64,000 bases of DNA from Erysipelotrichaceae bacterium (GTDB lineage: Bacteria; Bacillota_I; Bacilli_A; Erysipelotrichales; Erysipelotrichaceae). The position numbers were made by a program, and so were the translations under genes. The DNA lies in NCBI GenBank assembly GCA_016280635.1, contig JAEEHC010000039.1, forward strand, positions 1 through 64,000, given 5' to 3'. Positions 25,330 through 32,766 of the stretch are shown here, one piece after another. The notes beneath the pieces were generated by a model, which had not been told where the DNA came from, did no database searches, and was given only the letters and a program-made list of their open reading frames with translations. Numbering within the stretch: position 1 is the first letter of the stretch; every line of letters begins with the position of its first letter.

Positions 25330-26178
25330 TTAACCTTTGATGGCATCCAGTGAGCTCTGCTTGCCGCCGTAGACTCCCAGAGGTTCTACATGAATGGCGG
25401 AGACAGAGACCAGGTGCGTTCCGTTTTCCTTATTGAAGTCATCCAGATACGGTACATGCTGGAAGTAGTTGGCATCAAGCGTTCCGTCTTCAACGACATT
25501 ATTGGGGATGACGTAATCAGTGTATTCCTGAACGACCAGCGTGATGTCCTTGGCGGCCAGGATCTCCTTGACCACAGCCAGAATCTCGGCGTGCGGAGTC
25601 GGGGAAGCGGCAACGGTAACGGTCTTACCGGCTAAGGCAGCATAGTCGAGAGCGGCGTTGTAACCGTCAGTCGGCTTTTCCACGGTTGAAACGACAGAAT
25701 TGTTGTAGGTCTTGGTGATGTAGTCAGCTACCTGCTGGCTTTCCAGAGCGGCGACCAGCGCCAGGATCAGGGGGTCATTTTCCCGGCCTTCCTTGACGGC
25801 CAGAATGTTGGCATAGGCAGAACCGGCACCTTCCATGGTCAGGGCATCCTTTGCCGGATTCAGACCTGCAGCGATGGCATAGTTGGTGTTGATGATGGCA
25901 TAGTCAACGTCCTTAAGGATGTTGGGGATCTGTGCGGCCTCAACTTCATTGAACTTGATGTTATAGGGGTTGGAAGTAATGTCGGCAACGGTCGCCTTGA
26001 TTCCGGCCTCGTCTTTTACCTCAATGAAGCCGTTGGCTTCCAGAAGCAGCAGAGCTCTGGCTTCGTTGGTGGTGTCATTGGGAATGGCGATAGTGATCTG
26101 CTTTTCCTTGCTGCCGCAGCCGGCCAGGGTCAGGATGACAAATAATGTTACAAGTAATAAACTGATGGTCTTTTTCAT
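25330..26178 (-). CDS. metQ: Methionine-binding lipoprotein
   Basis: 282 aa. A signal peptide with lipobox LTLAGCG gives a lipid-anchored binding protein. NlpA/MetQ features: ITIAIPNDTTNEARALLLLE, DYAIINTNYAIAAGL, ENDPLILALVAAL. Some residues near the carboxyl end (TLDANYFQHVPYLDDFN) occur earlier in most relatives, so the order of segments looks permuted or the similarity is internal; this needs an alignment. AGAGGA lies ahead of the ATG. It is first in the operon and is preceded by a 300-nt leader with a Met-rich peptide and an attenuator-like terminator. Confidence 0.93.
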   Translation of the reverse strand: MKKTISLLLVTLFVILTLAGCGSKEKQITIAIPNDTTNEARALLLLEANGFIEVKDEAGIKATVADITSNPYNIKFNEVEAAQIPNILKDVDYAIINTNYAIAAGLNPAKDALTMEGAGSAYANILAVKEGRENDPLILALVAALESQQVADYITKTYNNSVVSTVEKPTDGYNAALDYAALAGKTVTVAASPTPHAEILAVVKEILAAKDITLVVQEYTDYVIPNNVVEDGTLDANYFQHVPYLDDFNKENGTHLVSVSAIHVEPLGVYGGKQSSLDAIKG

Positions 26179-26205
26179 TTCTGTTTCCTCTTTCTTTCTA
26201 TCTGT

Positions 26206-26295
26206 TTATCTGAATTGTTCTGCTTTCTGATTTCTCTTTTCCTGGCGGCACATTCGCTTGCCGTGATAGTTGGCCTTGATGAGTCTGCTCAACAT
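26206..26295 (-). CDS. Small basic peptide ORF in the met leader
   Basis: 29 codons beginning MLSRLIKANYHGKRM, with the strong ribosome site AAGGGGGAATAAGC before the ATG at 26295. It starts right after the T-tract of the leader terminator and ends 27 nt before metQ. It has many Arg, Lys and Gln residues and no known domain. It would be translated only from read-through transcripts, so it could set up coupling to metQ or be a regulatory peptide. It may also be chance; coding evidence is the ribosome site only. Confidence 0.45.
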   Translation of the reverse strand: MLSRLIKANYHGKRMCRQEKRNQKAEQFR

Positions 26296-26313
26296 GCTTA
26301 TTCCCCCTTCATC

Positions 26314-26340
26314 AAAATAAAACCGGGATATGTTCCCGGC
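26314..26340 (-). terminator. Intrinsic terminator (attenuator) in the met leader
   Basis: On the minus strand CCGGGA, loop ACATA, TCCCGG (plus 26323-26339) and then TTTTATTTT. It lies between the leader peptide and metQ, so transcripts ending here would not reach metQNI. Confidence 0.8.
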
Positions 26341-26376
26341 TGTTTGCTTTGTCAATGCTTACCAAGAGAACATATC
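26327..26376 (-). promoter_or_regulatory. Antiterminator pairing of the met leader
   Basis: Minus-strand GATATGTTCTC (plus 26366-26376) pairs over 11 bp, with one G-U, with GGGAACATATC (plus 26327-26337). The second arm covers the loop and part of both strands of the terminator stem, so the two structures exclude each other. The first arm shares two bases with the leader peptide stop codon, where a terminating ribosome would hide it. Confidence 0.7.
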
Positions 26377-26452
26377 AGTCATGCTTAAATGACATGCACA
26401 TGCGCATGTCCATAGCCATAGCCATCATCATAACAGACTGCTGTTTCTTCAT
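26375..26452 (-). CDS. Methionine-rich leader peptide of the metQNI operon
   Basis: 25 codons from ATG 26452 to TGA 26375. Met codons are at positions 1, 8, 9, 10, 12, 14, 16, 18 and 20: nine in all, eight within thirteen codons. AGGAGA stands at proper spacing before the start, and a promoter lies just upstream. Codons 15-21 also form a GACATGC/GCATGTC hairpin (plus 26391-26410) that could pause polymerase. Stalling at Met codons for lack of charged Met-tRNA would leave the antiterminator arm free and allow metQNI expression; completing translation would cover it and permit termination. The mechanism is inferred; the frame, codons and pairings are seen. Confidence 0.8.
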   Translation of the reverse strand: MKKQQSVMMMAMAMDMRMCMSFKHD

Positions 26453-26475
26453 GCTGATTCTCTCCTGTTATTTCT

Positions 26476-26504
26476 ACTTTAACACCTCGTAAGTCTGCAG
26501 GCAA
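26476..26504 (-). promoter_or_regulatory. met leader promoter
   Basis: On minus: TTGCCT (plus 26499-26504), 17-bp spacer, TAAAGT (plus 26476-26481) with TGT before it. The start of transcription would fall about 20 nt ahead of the leader peptide ATG. Confidence 0.65.
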
Positions 26505-26603
26505 GAAAAAATTTCATAAGTTTTGAAAACCATGTCACTTCTGTTTGAAAAATCTCCGGATGCCGGAAGGCTCAGGGCTGTGTTCGCTTTTCCCCTTATA
26601 CAA

Positions 26604-26612
26604 TGTTATAAT
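26604..26612 (+). promoter_or_regulatory. pgmB promoter
   Basis: TGTTATAAT, extended -10, hexamer 26607-26612; divergent from the met promoter. The 120 bp between the two hold nothing else I recognise. Confidence 0.55.
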
Positions 26613-26633
26613 GCAGAAGTGAGGGCAATGAAA

Positions 26634-27272
26634 ATGAAATACAAGGGAATTATCTTTGATCTTGACGGTGTCATCTGTTTCACTGATGAATACCATTACC
26701 TGGCCTGGAAGGCTCTGGCTGACCGGCTTGGCATTTACTTTGACCGGCAGATAAACAACCGGCTGCGCGGGGTATCGCGGATGGCTTCTCTGGAGATCAT
26801 TCTGGAAAACAGCCCCATCAGCTACAGCCAGCAGGAGAAGGAAGCTTTTGCCGCCGAAAAGAATGAGATGTACCGCAAGATGCTGCTGAACATGAGCGAA
26901 GACGATCTCAGCCAGGAAGTAAGAGATACGCTGGTTGAACTGCGTAAGCGGGGCTATCTGCTGGCCATCGGTTCCAGTTCGCGCAACACCAGGACCATTC
27001 TCGGCCAGATAGGGCTGGGCGATTTCTTTGATGCCATCAGCGATGGCACCAACATCACTCATTCCAAACCGGACCCGGAGGTCTTCCTGAAAGCGGCTGA
27101 ATTCATTGATCAGAAGCCCCAGGACTGTCTGGTCGTGGAGGATGCCAGTTCCGGCGCTGAAGCAGCTTTCAGAGGTGGGTTCGACTGTGCCGGTATCGGC
27201 GAAGCATCCCACGACATTCACACCACCTATCCTCTGGAGCATTTCAGCGATCTGCTCACCATTCTTGAATAG
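26634..27272 (+). CDS. pgmB: Beta-phosphoglucomutase (HAD superfamily)
   Basis: 212 aa. Motif I FDLDGVICFTDEYHYLAW carries the nucleophile and acid/base aspartates, RGVSRMASLEIIL is the cap signature of beta-phosphoglucomutase, SSSRN is motif II, and VVEDASSGAEAA is motif IV. It interconverts beta-glucose 1-phosphate and glucose 6-phosphate, usually after maltose, trehalose or similar phosphorylases. The ATG at 26634 fits the GAGG site better than the ATG at 26628. No phosphorylase gene is adjacent, so related disaccharide phosphate substrates cannot be excluded. Confidence 0.88.
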   Translation: MKYKGIIFDLDGVICFTDEYHYLAWKALADRLGIYFDRQINNRLRGVSRMASLEIILENSPISYSQQEKEAFAAEKNEMYRKMLLNMSEDDLSQEVRDTLVELRKRGYLLAIGSSSRNTRTILGQIGLGDFFDAISDGTNITHSKPDPEVFLKAAEFIDQKPQDCLVVEDASSGAEAAFRGGFDCAGIGEASHDIHTTYPLEHFSDLLTILE

Positions 27273-27279
27273 CGAAACC

Positions 27280-27306
27280 AAGGCGGGTTATCCGCCTTTT
27301 CTTTTT
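27280..27306 (+). terminator. pgmB terminator
   Basis: AAGGCGG, GTTAT, CCGCCTT, then TTCTTTTT. Confidence 0.85.
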
Positions 27307-27353
27307 GCCTGATTCTGCTGATAAACATTTTTCTAATTTTTATTCAAAAACTG

Positions 27354-27382
27354 TTGACATGATGAAAGCGCTTCATTATACT
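27354..27382 (+). promoter_or_regulatory. Promoter of the sugar ABC/GH3/ROK operon
   Basis: TTGACA (27354-27359), 17 bp, TATACT (27377-27382), close to consensus and the strongest promoter seen here. The spacer is occupied by ATGAAAGCGCTTCAT (27362-27376), a near-palindrome resembling a CcpA/LacI-family site but one base shorter than the cre consensus. Confidence 0.8.
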
Positions 27383-27392
27383 ATAGTTAACT

Positions 27393-27406
27393 ACTTTAAT
27401 AAAAGT
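27393..27406 (+). promoter_or_regulatory. Candidate ROK-regulator operator, copy 1
   Basis: ACTTTAATAAAAGT, partly palindromic, just downstream of the predicted transcription start. The identical 14-mer recurs at 32716 before the ROK gene. Confidence 0.6.
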
Positions 27407-27434
27407 GTTTAATTAAAGAGAAGGAGATACTGTA

Positions 27435-28424
27435 ATGAAGAAACTGTTAACTGTATTACTGGCTGTCCTGTTAGTTGTCGGCTTAGCCGGCTGCTCAAAC
27501 GAAGGCGGCAAGAAGCCGGAAGACGAAAAGGTCGTCATCGGCTATTCCCTGAACTCCATGGATGCCACCATGAAGACCATGGCTGACTACTTCGAGCAGG
27601 AAGCCCGCGCCAGAGGCTGGGAACCCGTCCTGTTAAACGCCAACGGCGACGTTGCTACTGAGCTCAATAACATGGAATCCTTAATGAACATGGGTGCCAA
27701 GGCTGTCGTCATCATGGGATGCGATACCGAAGGTTCCGCTGCTGCCATCGATCTGCTGGGCAATGCCGGTGTTCCGGTTATCATCGCCGGCCGTGGCATC
27801 AACGCTACCAATTACTACACCTACGTTGCCGGTGACCACCATGAAGCCGGCAAGGCTCAGGCTGCTTACCTGAACGGTTTACTGGAAGCTGATCCGAATC
27901 TGGTTCTGAACGTTGCATTCATCTATGGCCAGTCCGGCTCATCATCAGTTGCTCAGAGATATGAAGGCTTCGAAGCTGATGGCTTAAATGGCCCGAACAA
28001 GGATCGCATGAAGCTCGTTGCTTCTCAGTATGCTGAATTTGATGCTCAGAAGGCTTACGACATCACTTCCGACATGCTGGTCACTTATCCGGAAATCAAC
28101 TGCTTCGTAACTCAGTCTGACGAGCAGGCCGGCGGCATCATCAACGCCATCAAGGCCAAGGGCGAAAAGGTTGAAGACTACATCATCGTTTCCATCGACT
28201 GCTCCGCTACCGGTCAGTCCTACCTGGCTACCGGTGAACTGGATGCCACTGTCTTAATGGCCATGAAGCAGCTCGCTGTCTCATCCGCTGACTATGTCGT
28301 CAAGGCTTTAGCTGGCGAGCAGGTTGAAAAGAAGAACCAGGTTGTTGGTTACTACCAGCTCGTTACCCCGGAAAACTATGTCGAGACTCTGAAGAAGAAC
28401 GGCATGGAACCGGCCAATCAGTAA
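27435..28424 (+). CDS. Sugar ABC transporter substrate-binding lipoprotein
   Basis: 329 aa. A signal peptide with lipobox VGLAGCS is followed by the type I periplasmic-binding fold of the ribose/galactose class (Peripla_BP_4): VVIGYSLNSMDATMKTMADY, AVVIMGCDTEGSAAAID, VAGDHHEAGKAQAAYL. It captures a sugar outside the membrane for the RbsA/RbsC-type transporter that follows. The exact sugar is unknown; an amino sugar is hinted at by the GH3 enzyme, ROK regulator and nearby nanE. AAGGAG precedes the ATG. It has codon use typical of a highly expressed gene, and a terminator after it would raise its level above the rest of the operon. Confidence 0.9.
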   Translation: MKKLLTVLLAVLLVVGLAGCSNEGGKKPEDEKVVIGYSLNSMDATMKTMADYFEQEARARGWEPVLLNANGDVATELNNMESLMNMGAKAVVIMGCDTEGSAAAIDLLGNAGVPVIIAGRGINATNYYTYVAGDHHEAGKAQAAYLNGLLEADPNLVLNVAFIYGQSGSSSVAQRYEGFEADGLNGPNKDRMKLVASQYAEFDAQKAYDITSDMLVTYPEINCFVTQSDEQAGGIINAIKAKGEKVEDYIIVSIDCSATGQSYLATGELDATVLMAMKQLAVSSADYVVKALAGEQVEKKNQVVGYYQLVTPENYVETLKKNGMEPANQ

Positions 28425-28444
28425 TAGAATTTCGACGGAATTGA

Positions 28445-28476
28445 CTGCCGGGAGTTCACTTCCCGGCAGCTTTTTT
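28445..28476 (+). terminator. Intra-operon terminator after the binding-protein gene
   Basis: CTGCCGGGA (28445-28453), GTTCACT, TCCCGGCAG (28461-28469), c, TTTTTT. The SD of the next gene begins two bases later, so partial read-through feeds the ATPase and permease genes. Confidence 0.85.
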
Positions 28477-28490
28477 AAAGGAGAAGCATA

Positions 28491-29999
28491 ATGAAAATAC
28501 TGGAAGTCAATCATATCAGCAAGAACTTCTACTCCACTCATGCTCTTAGTGACGTGTCCTTTGACCTGATGGAAGGTGAAGTGCTGGCTCTGGCCGGTGA
28601 GAACGGTGCTGGTAAGTCGACGATGATGAATATCCTTCTGGGTTCCTTCCCGCCGACCAAGGGAAACATGAGCCTGAACGGCGAGCCCTATGAACCAAAG
28701 AATCCCAGCGATGCCCTTGGAAAGGGAATCTCCATGATCCATCAGGAACTGTGTCTGGTTCCCTCCATGACGGTCGCTGAAAACGTCTGGATTGGCCGGG
28801 TAAAGAACTTCATGAAGCACGGATTATACGACTACAGGCAGTGCGAAGCCGCTACTCAGAAGCTTTTTGACAGCTACGGCATCGATGTAAATCCGCATGA
28901 AACCGTCAAGAATCTCTCCACTGCTCAGATGCAGATGGTCGAGATCGCCCGGGCGATTTCCTACGATTCCCGCATCGTCATCATGGATGAACCGACCAGC
29001 GCCCTTTCCGACAAGGAAGTTCAGGTGCTCTATCAGATCATCCGCCGGCTGACCGCGGAAAACCGCTCTGTTCTGTTCATTTCCCACAAGCTGGAAGAAG
29101 TGTTCGAACTGGCTGACCGCGTCGTCGTCTTCCGCGACGGCCACATGATCGTTCAGAGGGATGTTAAAGGACTGACCATGAACGAACTGATCAATTACAT
29201 TGCCGGCCGCAAGGTCGACAACATCTATCCCAAGCAGGATCTGGAAAAGGGCGAGGTCGTCCTGAGCGTCCGCAATCTGAGCAAGACCGGTGTTTACCAG
29301 GACATCAATTTCGATGTCCGGGCCGGTGAGATCGTCGGCTTTGCCGGACTGGTCGGAGCCGGACGTACGGAAATCATGCAGGGCATTTACGGCATCGTCG
29401 TTCCCGACAGCGGTGAAGTTCTGGTCGACGGCAAGGCTGTCCGCAACCGTTCTCCCAGAGAAGCGCTGGATAACGGCATTGCCATGGTTACTGAAGACCG
29501 CCTGCGTCAGGGCGTCGTCAAGAAGATGAATGTCGAAAAGAACATGACCCTGGCCTATTTCTACAAGGTCTGCAACAAACTCGGCTTCATATCCCAGAAA
29601 GATGAAGACCACGATACTGAAGACATGATCGGCAGACTTTCCGTCAAGACTGCCGGCAAGGACGCCCCGATCTGGTCGCTGTCCGGCGGCAATCAGCAGA
29701 AGGTCATGATCGGCCGGGCGCTGATGACCCAGCCCAAGGTCCTCATCATGGATGAGCCGACCAGAGGCGTCGATGTCGGTGCCAAGAGCGAGATCTACGA
29801 ATACTGCAACATGATGGCAAAACAGGGCGTTGCCATTGTCCTGATCTCTTCCGACTTACCGGAAGTAATGGGCATGTCTGACCGCCTGAATGTCATCCGC
29901 GAAGGCAAAATCGTTGCCAGACACGACAGAAATGAAGCGTCTGCAGAACAGATCATGGCCGAAATGTTCGGCTTGAGAGGAGAAAACCATGTCAACTAA
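28491..29999 (+). CDS. Sugar ABC transporter ATP-binding protein (RbsA/MglA type)
   Basis: 502 aa with two ABC domains. First: GENGAGKST, LSTAQMQMVEIARAI, VIMDEPTSALS. Second: AGLVGAGRTE (degenerate Walker A), LSGGNQQKVMIGRAL, LIMDEPTRGVDVG. This tandem, with an altered second Walker A, is normal for RbsA/MglA. It powers import with the permease next door; the two genes overlap by 11 bp. Confidence 0.94.
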   Translation: MKILEVNHISKNFYSTHALSDVSFDLMEGEVLALAGENGAGKSTMMNILLGSFPPTKGNMSLNGEPYEPKNPSDALGKGISMIHQELCLVPSMTVAENVWIGRVKNFMKHGLYDYRQCEAATQKLFDSYGIDVNPHETVKNLSTAQMQMVEIARAISYDSRIVIMDEPTSALSDKEVQVLYQIIRRLTAENRSVLFISHKLEEVFELADRVVVFRDGHMIVQRDVKGLTMNELINYIAGRKVDNIYPKQDLEKGEVVLSVRNLSKTGVYQDINFDVRAGEIVGFAGLVGAGRTEIMQGIYGIVVPDSGEVLVDGKAVRNRSPREALDNGIAMVTEDRLRQGVVKKMNVEKNMTLAYFYKVCNKLGFISQKDEDHDTEDMIGRLSVKTAGKDAPIWSLSGGNQQKVMIGRALMTQPKVLIMDEPTRGVDVGAKSEIYEYCNMMAKQGVAIVLISSDLPEVMGMSDRLNVIREGKIVARHDRNEASAEQIMAEMFGLRGENHVN

Positions 30000-30978
30000 A
30001 CCTGAAAAAAAGAAAATGTCCAAGGATCAGATCCTGATCTTCTTCCTGCAGAACCGCGCCTTTCTGCTGGTTCTGATCTTTGTTACCCTGCTGACCATCT
30101 TTACCAACACCTTCTTTACCAAGGGTAACCTGATCTCGCTGGCCAGGCAGATTTCCGCCAACGGCATCATCGGCGTAGGCTACACCTTCCTGCTGGCCTC
30201 CAACTCCGTTGACCTTTCCGCCGGCTACATGATGTGCATGATCGGCATCATCTCCGGCTTGCTGAGCCAGAGCGCGATCAGCTTCCCCATCATCCTGGCA
30301 GTCTGCTGCATCGTCGGCATTGTCTGTTCCTCCTGGAACGCCGCTGTTGAAAACAAGTTCAATCTGCCGCCTTTCCTGGTTACCTTAGCCATGCAGCAGA
30401 TCTTCAGAGGCACGCTGATGCTGTTATCAAACGGCTCACCGATCCCCAATCTCCATAAGGGCATCATCTTCATGGGCCAGGGATACATTGGTCCGATCCC
30501 GTTCTCCGTGCTGCTGATGCTGATCTTCATCGTCATCGGCCACATCATTTTCAGCCGTACCCAGTTTGGCCGCAACGTCATCGCTGTCGGCGGCAACCCG
30601 GAAGCGGCCCGCGTTTCCGGCATCAATGTTGAAAAGACCCGCGTTCAGGTCGCTGCTCTGTTAGGCTTCACCATTTCCATCATGGCTCTGGTATCCTGCG
30701 GCCGTGTTGCCACTGCTCAGACCAACCTGGGCGGCGATACCGTCATGGACATCATCGCGGCTGTCGTCATCGGCGGCACACCGATGGGCGGCGGTTCCGG
30801 AACCGTTGTCGGTACCCTGTTCGGCTGTCTGGTCATCGGTCTGATCTCCAACGGTCTGAACCTCTTAAAGGTCAGTTCCTACTGGCAGATGGTCTCCAAG
30901 GGTGTAATCATCCTGGTCGCTGTCATTCTCGACGTCTTCTCTGAGCGCATCTACGACCGCATGCGCAACAAGGAGTAA
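29989..30978 (+). CDS. Sugar ABC transporter permease (RbsC type)
   Basis: 329 aa, about eight to ten membrane helices (FLLVLIFVTLLTIFTNTFF, ILAVCCIVGIVCSSW, VLLMLIFIVIGHIIF). GRNVIAVGGNPEAARVSGI is the BPD_transp_2 signature loop. It forms the channel as a homodimer with the ATPase encoded just before. GAGAGGAG inside the upstream gene is its ribosome site. Confidence 0.94.
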   Translation: MSTKPEKKKMSKDQILIFFLQNRAFLLVLIFVTLLTIFTNTFFTKGNLISLARQISANGIIGVGYTFLLASNSVDLSAGYMMCMIGIISGLLSQSAISFPIILAVCCIVGIVCSSWNAAVENKFNLPPFLVTLAMQQIFRGTLMLLSNGSPIPNLHKGIIFMGQGYIGPIPFSVLLMLIFIVIGHIIFSRTQFGRNVIAVGGNPEAARVSGINVEKTRVQVAALLGFTISIMALVSCGRVATAQTNLGGDTVMDIIAAVVIGGTPMGGGSGTVVGTLFGCLVIGLISNGLNLLKVSSYWQMVSKGVIILVAVILDVFSERIYDRMRNKE

Positions 30979-30983
30979 TCCTC

Positions 30984-32678
30984 ATGGTCGATCTCAGCAA
31001 GAAACCGTTTTACCTGGATGAAGAAGCCATCGCCTGGGTTGAGGAAAAGATGGCACAGATGAGCGAGAGGGAAAAGGTCGGCCAGCTGTTCTGCGAGATC
31101 CTCTGGGACCGTCCCGGTTCCGAACCGGAATCAATCTTTAATTTCATTGAACCTGGCGGCGTCATGTACCGGCCCTTCCCGGGGAAAAAGATGCGTGAGT
31201 ATTCCAAGCGCATTCAGGCCAGGGCCAACATTCCTCTGCTGATCGCCTGCAACCTCGAAAGAGGCGGAAAAGGCGGCAACGGCGGTCTGACCGACGGCAC
31301 TTATGTCGGCTCCCCGATGGGTGTAGCAGCCTGCGATGATGAAAGACTGGCCTATGATCTGGCCAGAGTAGCTACTGAGGAAGGCGGCGCCTGCGGCGTC
31401 AATTGGACTTTTGAGCCAATCATCGACATCGACCGCAACCCGGAAAACCCGATCACCAATGTCCGGACCTTCGGATCTGACGTTGAGAAGATCCTCAAGC
31501 TCTCAAAGCCCTATCTGGATGCCTGCCGGGAAAATGAATTCGTTTCCACCATCAAGCATTTCCCCGGAGATGGTGTTGACTACCGCGACCAGCATCTGAT
31601 GAGCTCCATCAATTCACTTTCAGCTGAGCAGTGGTATCAGACTTATGGTTATCTCTATCAGAGTCTGATTGACTATGGCGCCCCCTGCGTAATGGCCTCC
31701 CACATCCGCCAGCCGGCCCTGAGCCGTCAGGTCAATCCGCAGATCGCTGACGAGGACATCATGCCGGCTTCCCTGAGCCGGGAACTGCTGACCGGTGTCT
31801 TACGGGAGAAAATGGGCTTCAATGGCGTCATCGTTACCGACGCTACCCAGATGGTCGGCTTTACCTGCTCCATGAAGCGCTCGGAGGCCGTACCGGCCTG
31901 CATTGAAAGAGGCGCTGATGTCTTCCTGTTTACCATTGACCAGAAAGAAGACGTACAGTACATGCTGGATGGCCTGCATAACGGTCTGCTTTCCCAGCAG
32001 CGCCTTGATGATGCCGTCAGAAGAATCCTGGGCTTAAAGGCCATGATCAACCTGCACAAGAAACCGGCTGTTCCCGGTGAGGAAAGCCTGGCTCTGCTCA
32101 ATAATGAAGACCATCAGAATGTAGCCCGACAAGTGGCTGACCGCTCCGTAACCCTGGTTAAAAACAAGGACAACCTGCTTCCTCTGGATCCCGAAAAGAC
32201 CAGAAAGGTCAAACTTATTCAGATCACCAACGAAAAGCTGCCGGCCAGCGGCTGGCTGCCGGAAGTTGAACTGTTCAAGAGCCTGTTGGAAAAGGAAGGC
32301 TTTGAGGTCTCCTACTTCAAGAACGGCCGCTACCCCGATGTTGGCTATTCTCTGGCTGACTTCAAAAAGGAAACCGATCTGGTCATCTATCTGGCCAACA
32401 TGAAGGTCGGTTCTAACCAGACGACCATCCGCATCACCTGGGACGATTTCCTGGGTGAAAGCTCACCGAAGTATGTCTTCGACCTTCCCTATCTGTTCAT
32501 TTCCTTCTCAAATCCATATCATCTGGTCGATGTACCGATGGTCCGCAATTACATCAACGCCTATACCTGCAACGACGATCATGTAAGAGCTGTAGTTGAG
32601 AAGCTGATGGGCCGCAGCCCCTTCAAGGGCATCAGTCCGGTAGACCCGTTTGCCGGACTCTGGGACACCAGACTGTAA
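30984..32678 (+). CDS. GH3 family glycoside hydrolase (NagZ-like)
   Basis: 564 aa. The (beta/alpha)8 barrel includes NWTFEPIIDIDRNPENPI, TIKHFPGDGVDYRDQH, VMASHIRQPAL and GVIVTDATQM with the nucleophile aspartate. KHFPGDG...DQH resembles the mobile Asp-His acid/base loop of NagZ-type beta-N-acetylglucosaminidases, though the exact GHGDTxxDSH form is altered. After residue 370 comes an alpha/beta sandwich domain (RSVTLVKNKDNLLPLD). No signal peptide: it acts inside on imported sugars, likely beta-linked N-acetylhexosaminides or muropeptide fragments (inference). Starts 5 bp after the permease gene. Confidence 0.85.
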   Translation: MVDLSKKPFYLDEEAIAWVEEKMAQMSEREKVGQLFCEILWDRPGSEPESIFNFIEPGGVMYRPFPGKKMREYSKRIQARANIPLLIACNLERGGKGGNGGLTDGTYVGSPMGVAACDDERLAYDLARVATEEGGACGVNWTFEPIIDIDRNPENPITNVRTFGSDVEKILKLSKPYLDACRENEFVSTIKHFPGDGVDYRDQHLMSSINSLSAEQWYQTYGYLYQSLIDYGAPCVMASHIRQPALSRQVNPQIADEDIMPASLSRELLTGVLREKMGFNGVIVTDATQMVGFTCSMKRSEAVPACIERGADVFLFTIDQKEDVQYMLDGLHNGLLSQQRLDDAVRRILGLKAMINLHKKPAVPGEESLALLNNEDHQNVARQVADRSVTLVKNKDNLLPLDPEKTRKVKLIQITNEKLPASGWLPEVELFKSLLEKEGFEVSYFKNGRYPDVGYSLADFKKETDLVIYLANMKVGSNQTTIRITWDDFLGESSPKYVFDLPYLFISFSNPYHLVDVPMVRNYINAYTCNDDHVRAVVEKLMGRSPFKGISPVDPFAGLWDTRL

Positions 32679-32686
32679 CAAGTCCG

Positions 32687-32722
32687 AAAGTCAGATGGCA
32701 AAACTTTGTCATCTGACTTTAA
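32687..32722 (+). terminator. Long hairpin after the GH3 gene
   Basis: AAAGTCAGATG-GCAAA (32687-32702), AC, TTTGT-CATCTGACTTT (32705-32720): 16 bp with one G-U. The T-tract after it is poor (TAATAAAAG), so termination may be partial. Its 3' arm runs into the ROK operator. Confidence 0.65.
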
Positions 32723-32747
32723 TAAAAGTCCCTTAATCTGTTAGAAT
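32716..32747 (+). promoter_or_regulatory. Candidate ROK operator copy 2 and ROK gene promoter
   Basis: ACTTTAATAAAAGT (32716-32729), identical to 27393-27406, overlaps the -35 zone of an extended -10 promoter TGTTAGAAT (hexamer 32742-32747). Suggests autoregulation plus control of the transport operon. Confidence 0.6.
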
Positions 32748-32766
32748 AAAGCGAAGGAGAACATCC

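Noticed and set aside
26179-26520. S-box (SAM) riboswitch or Met T-box ahead of metQ
   Set aside because: No T-box sequence and no SAM-I core helices could be found; the region is instead explained by the leader peptide and attenuator.
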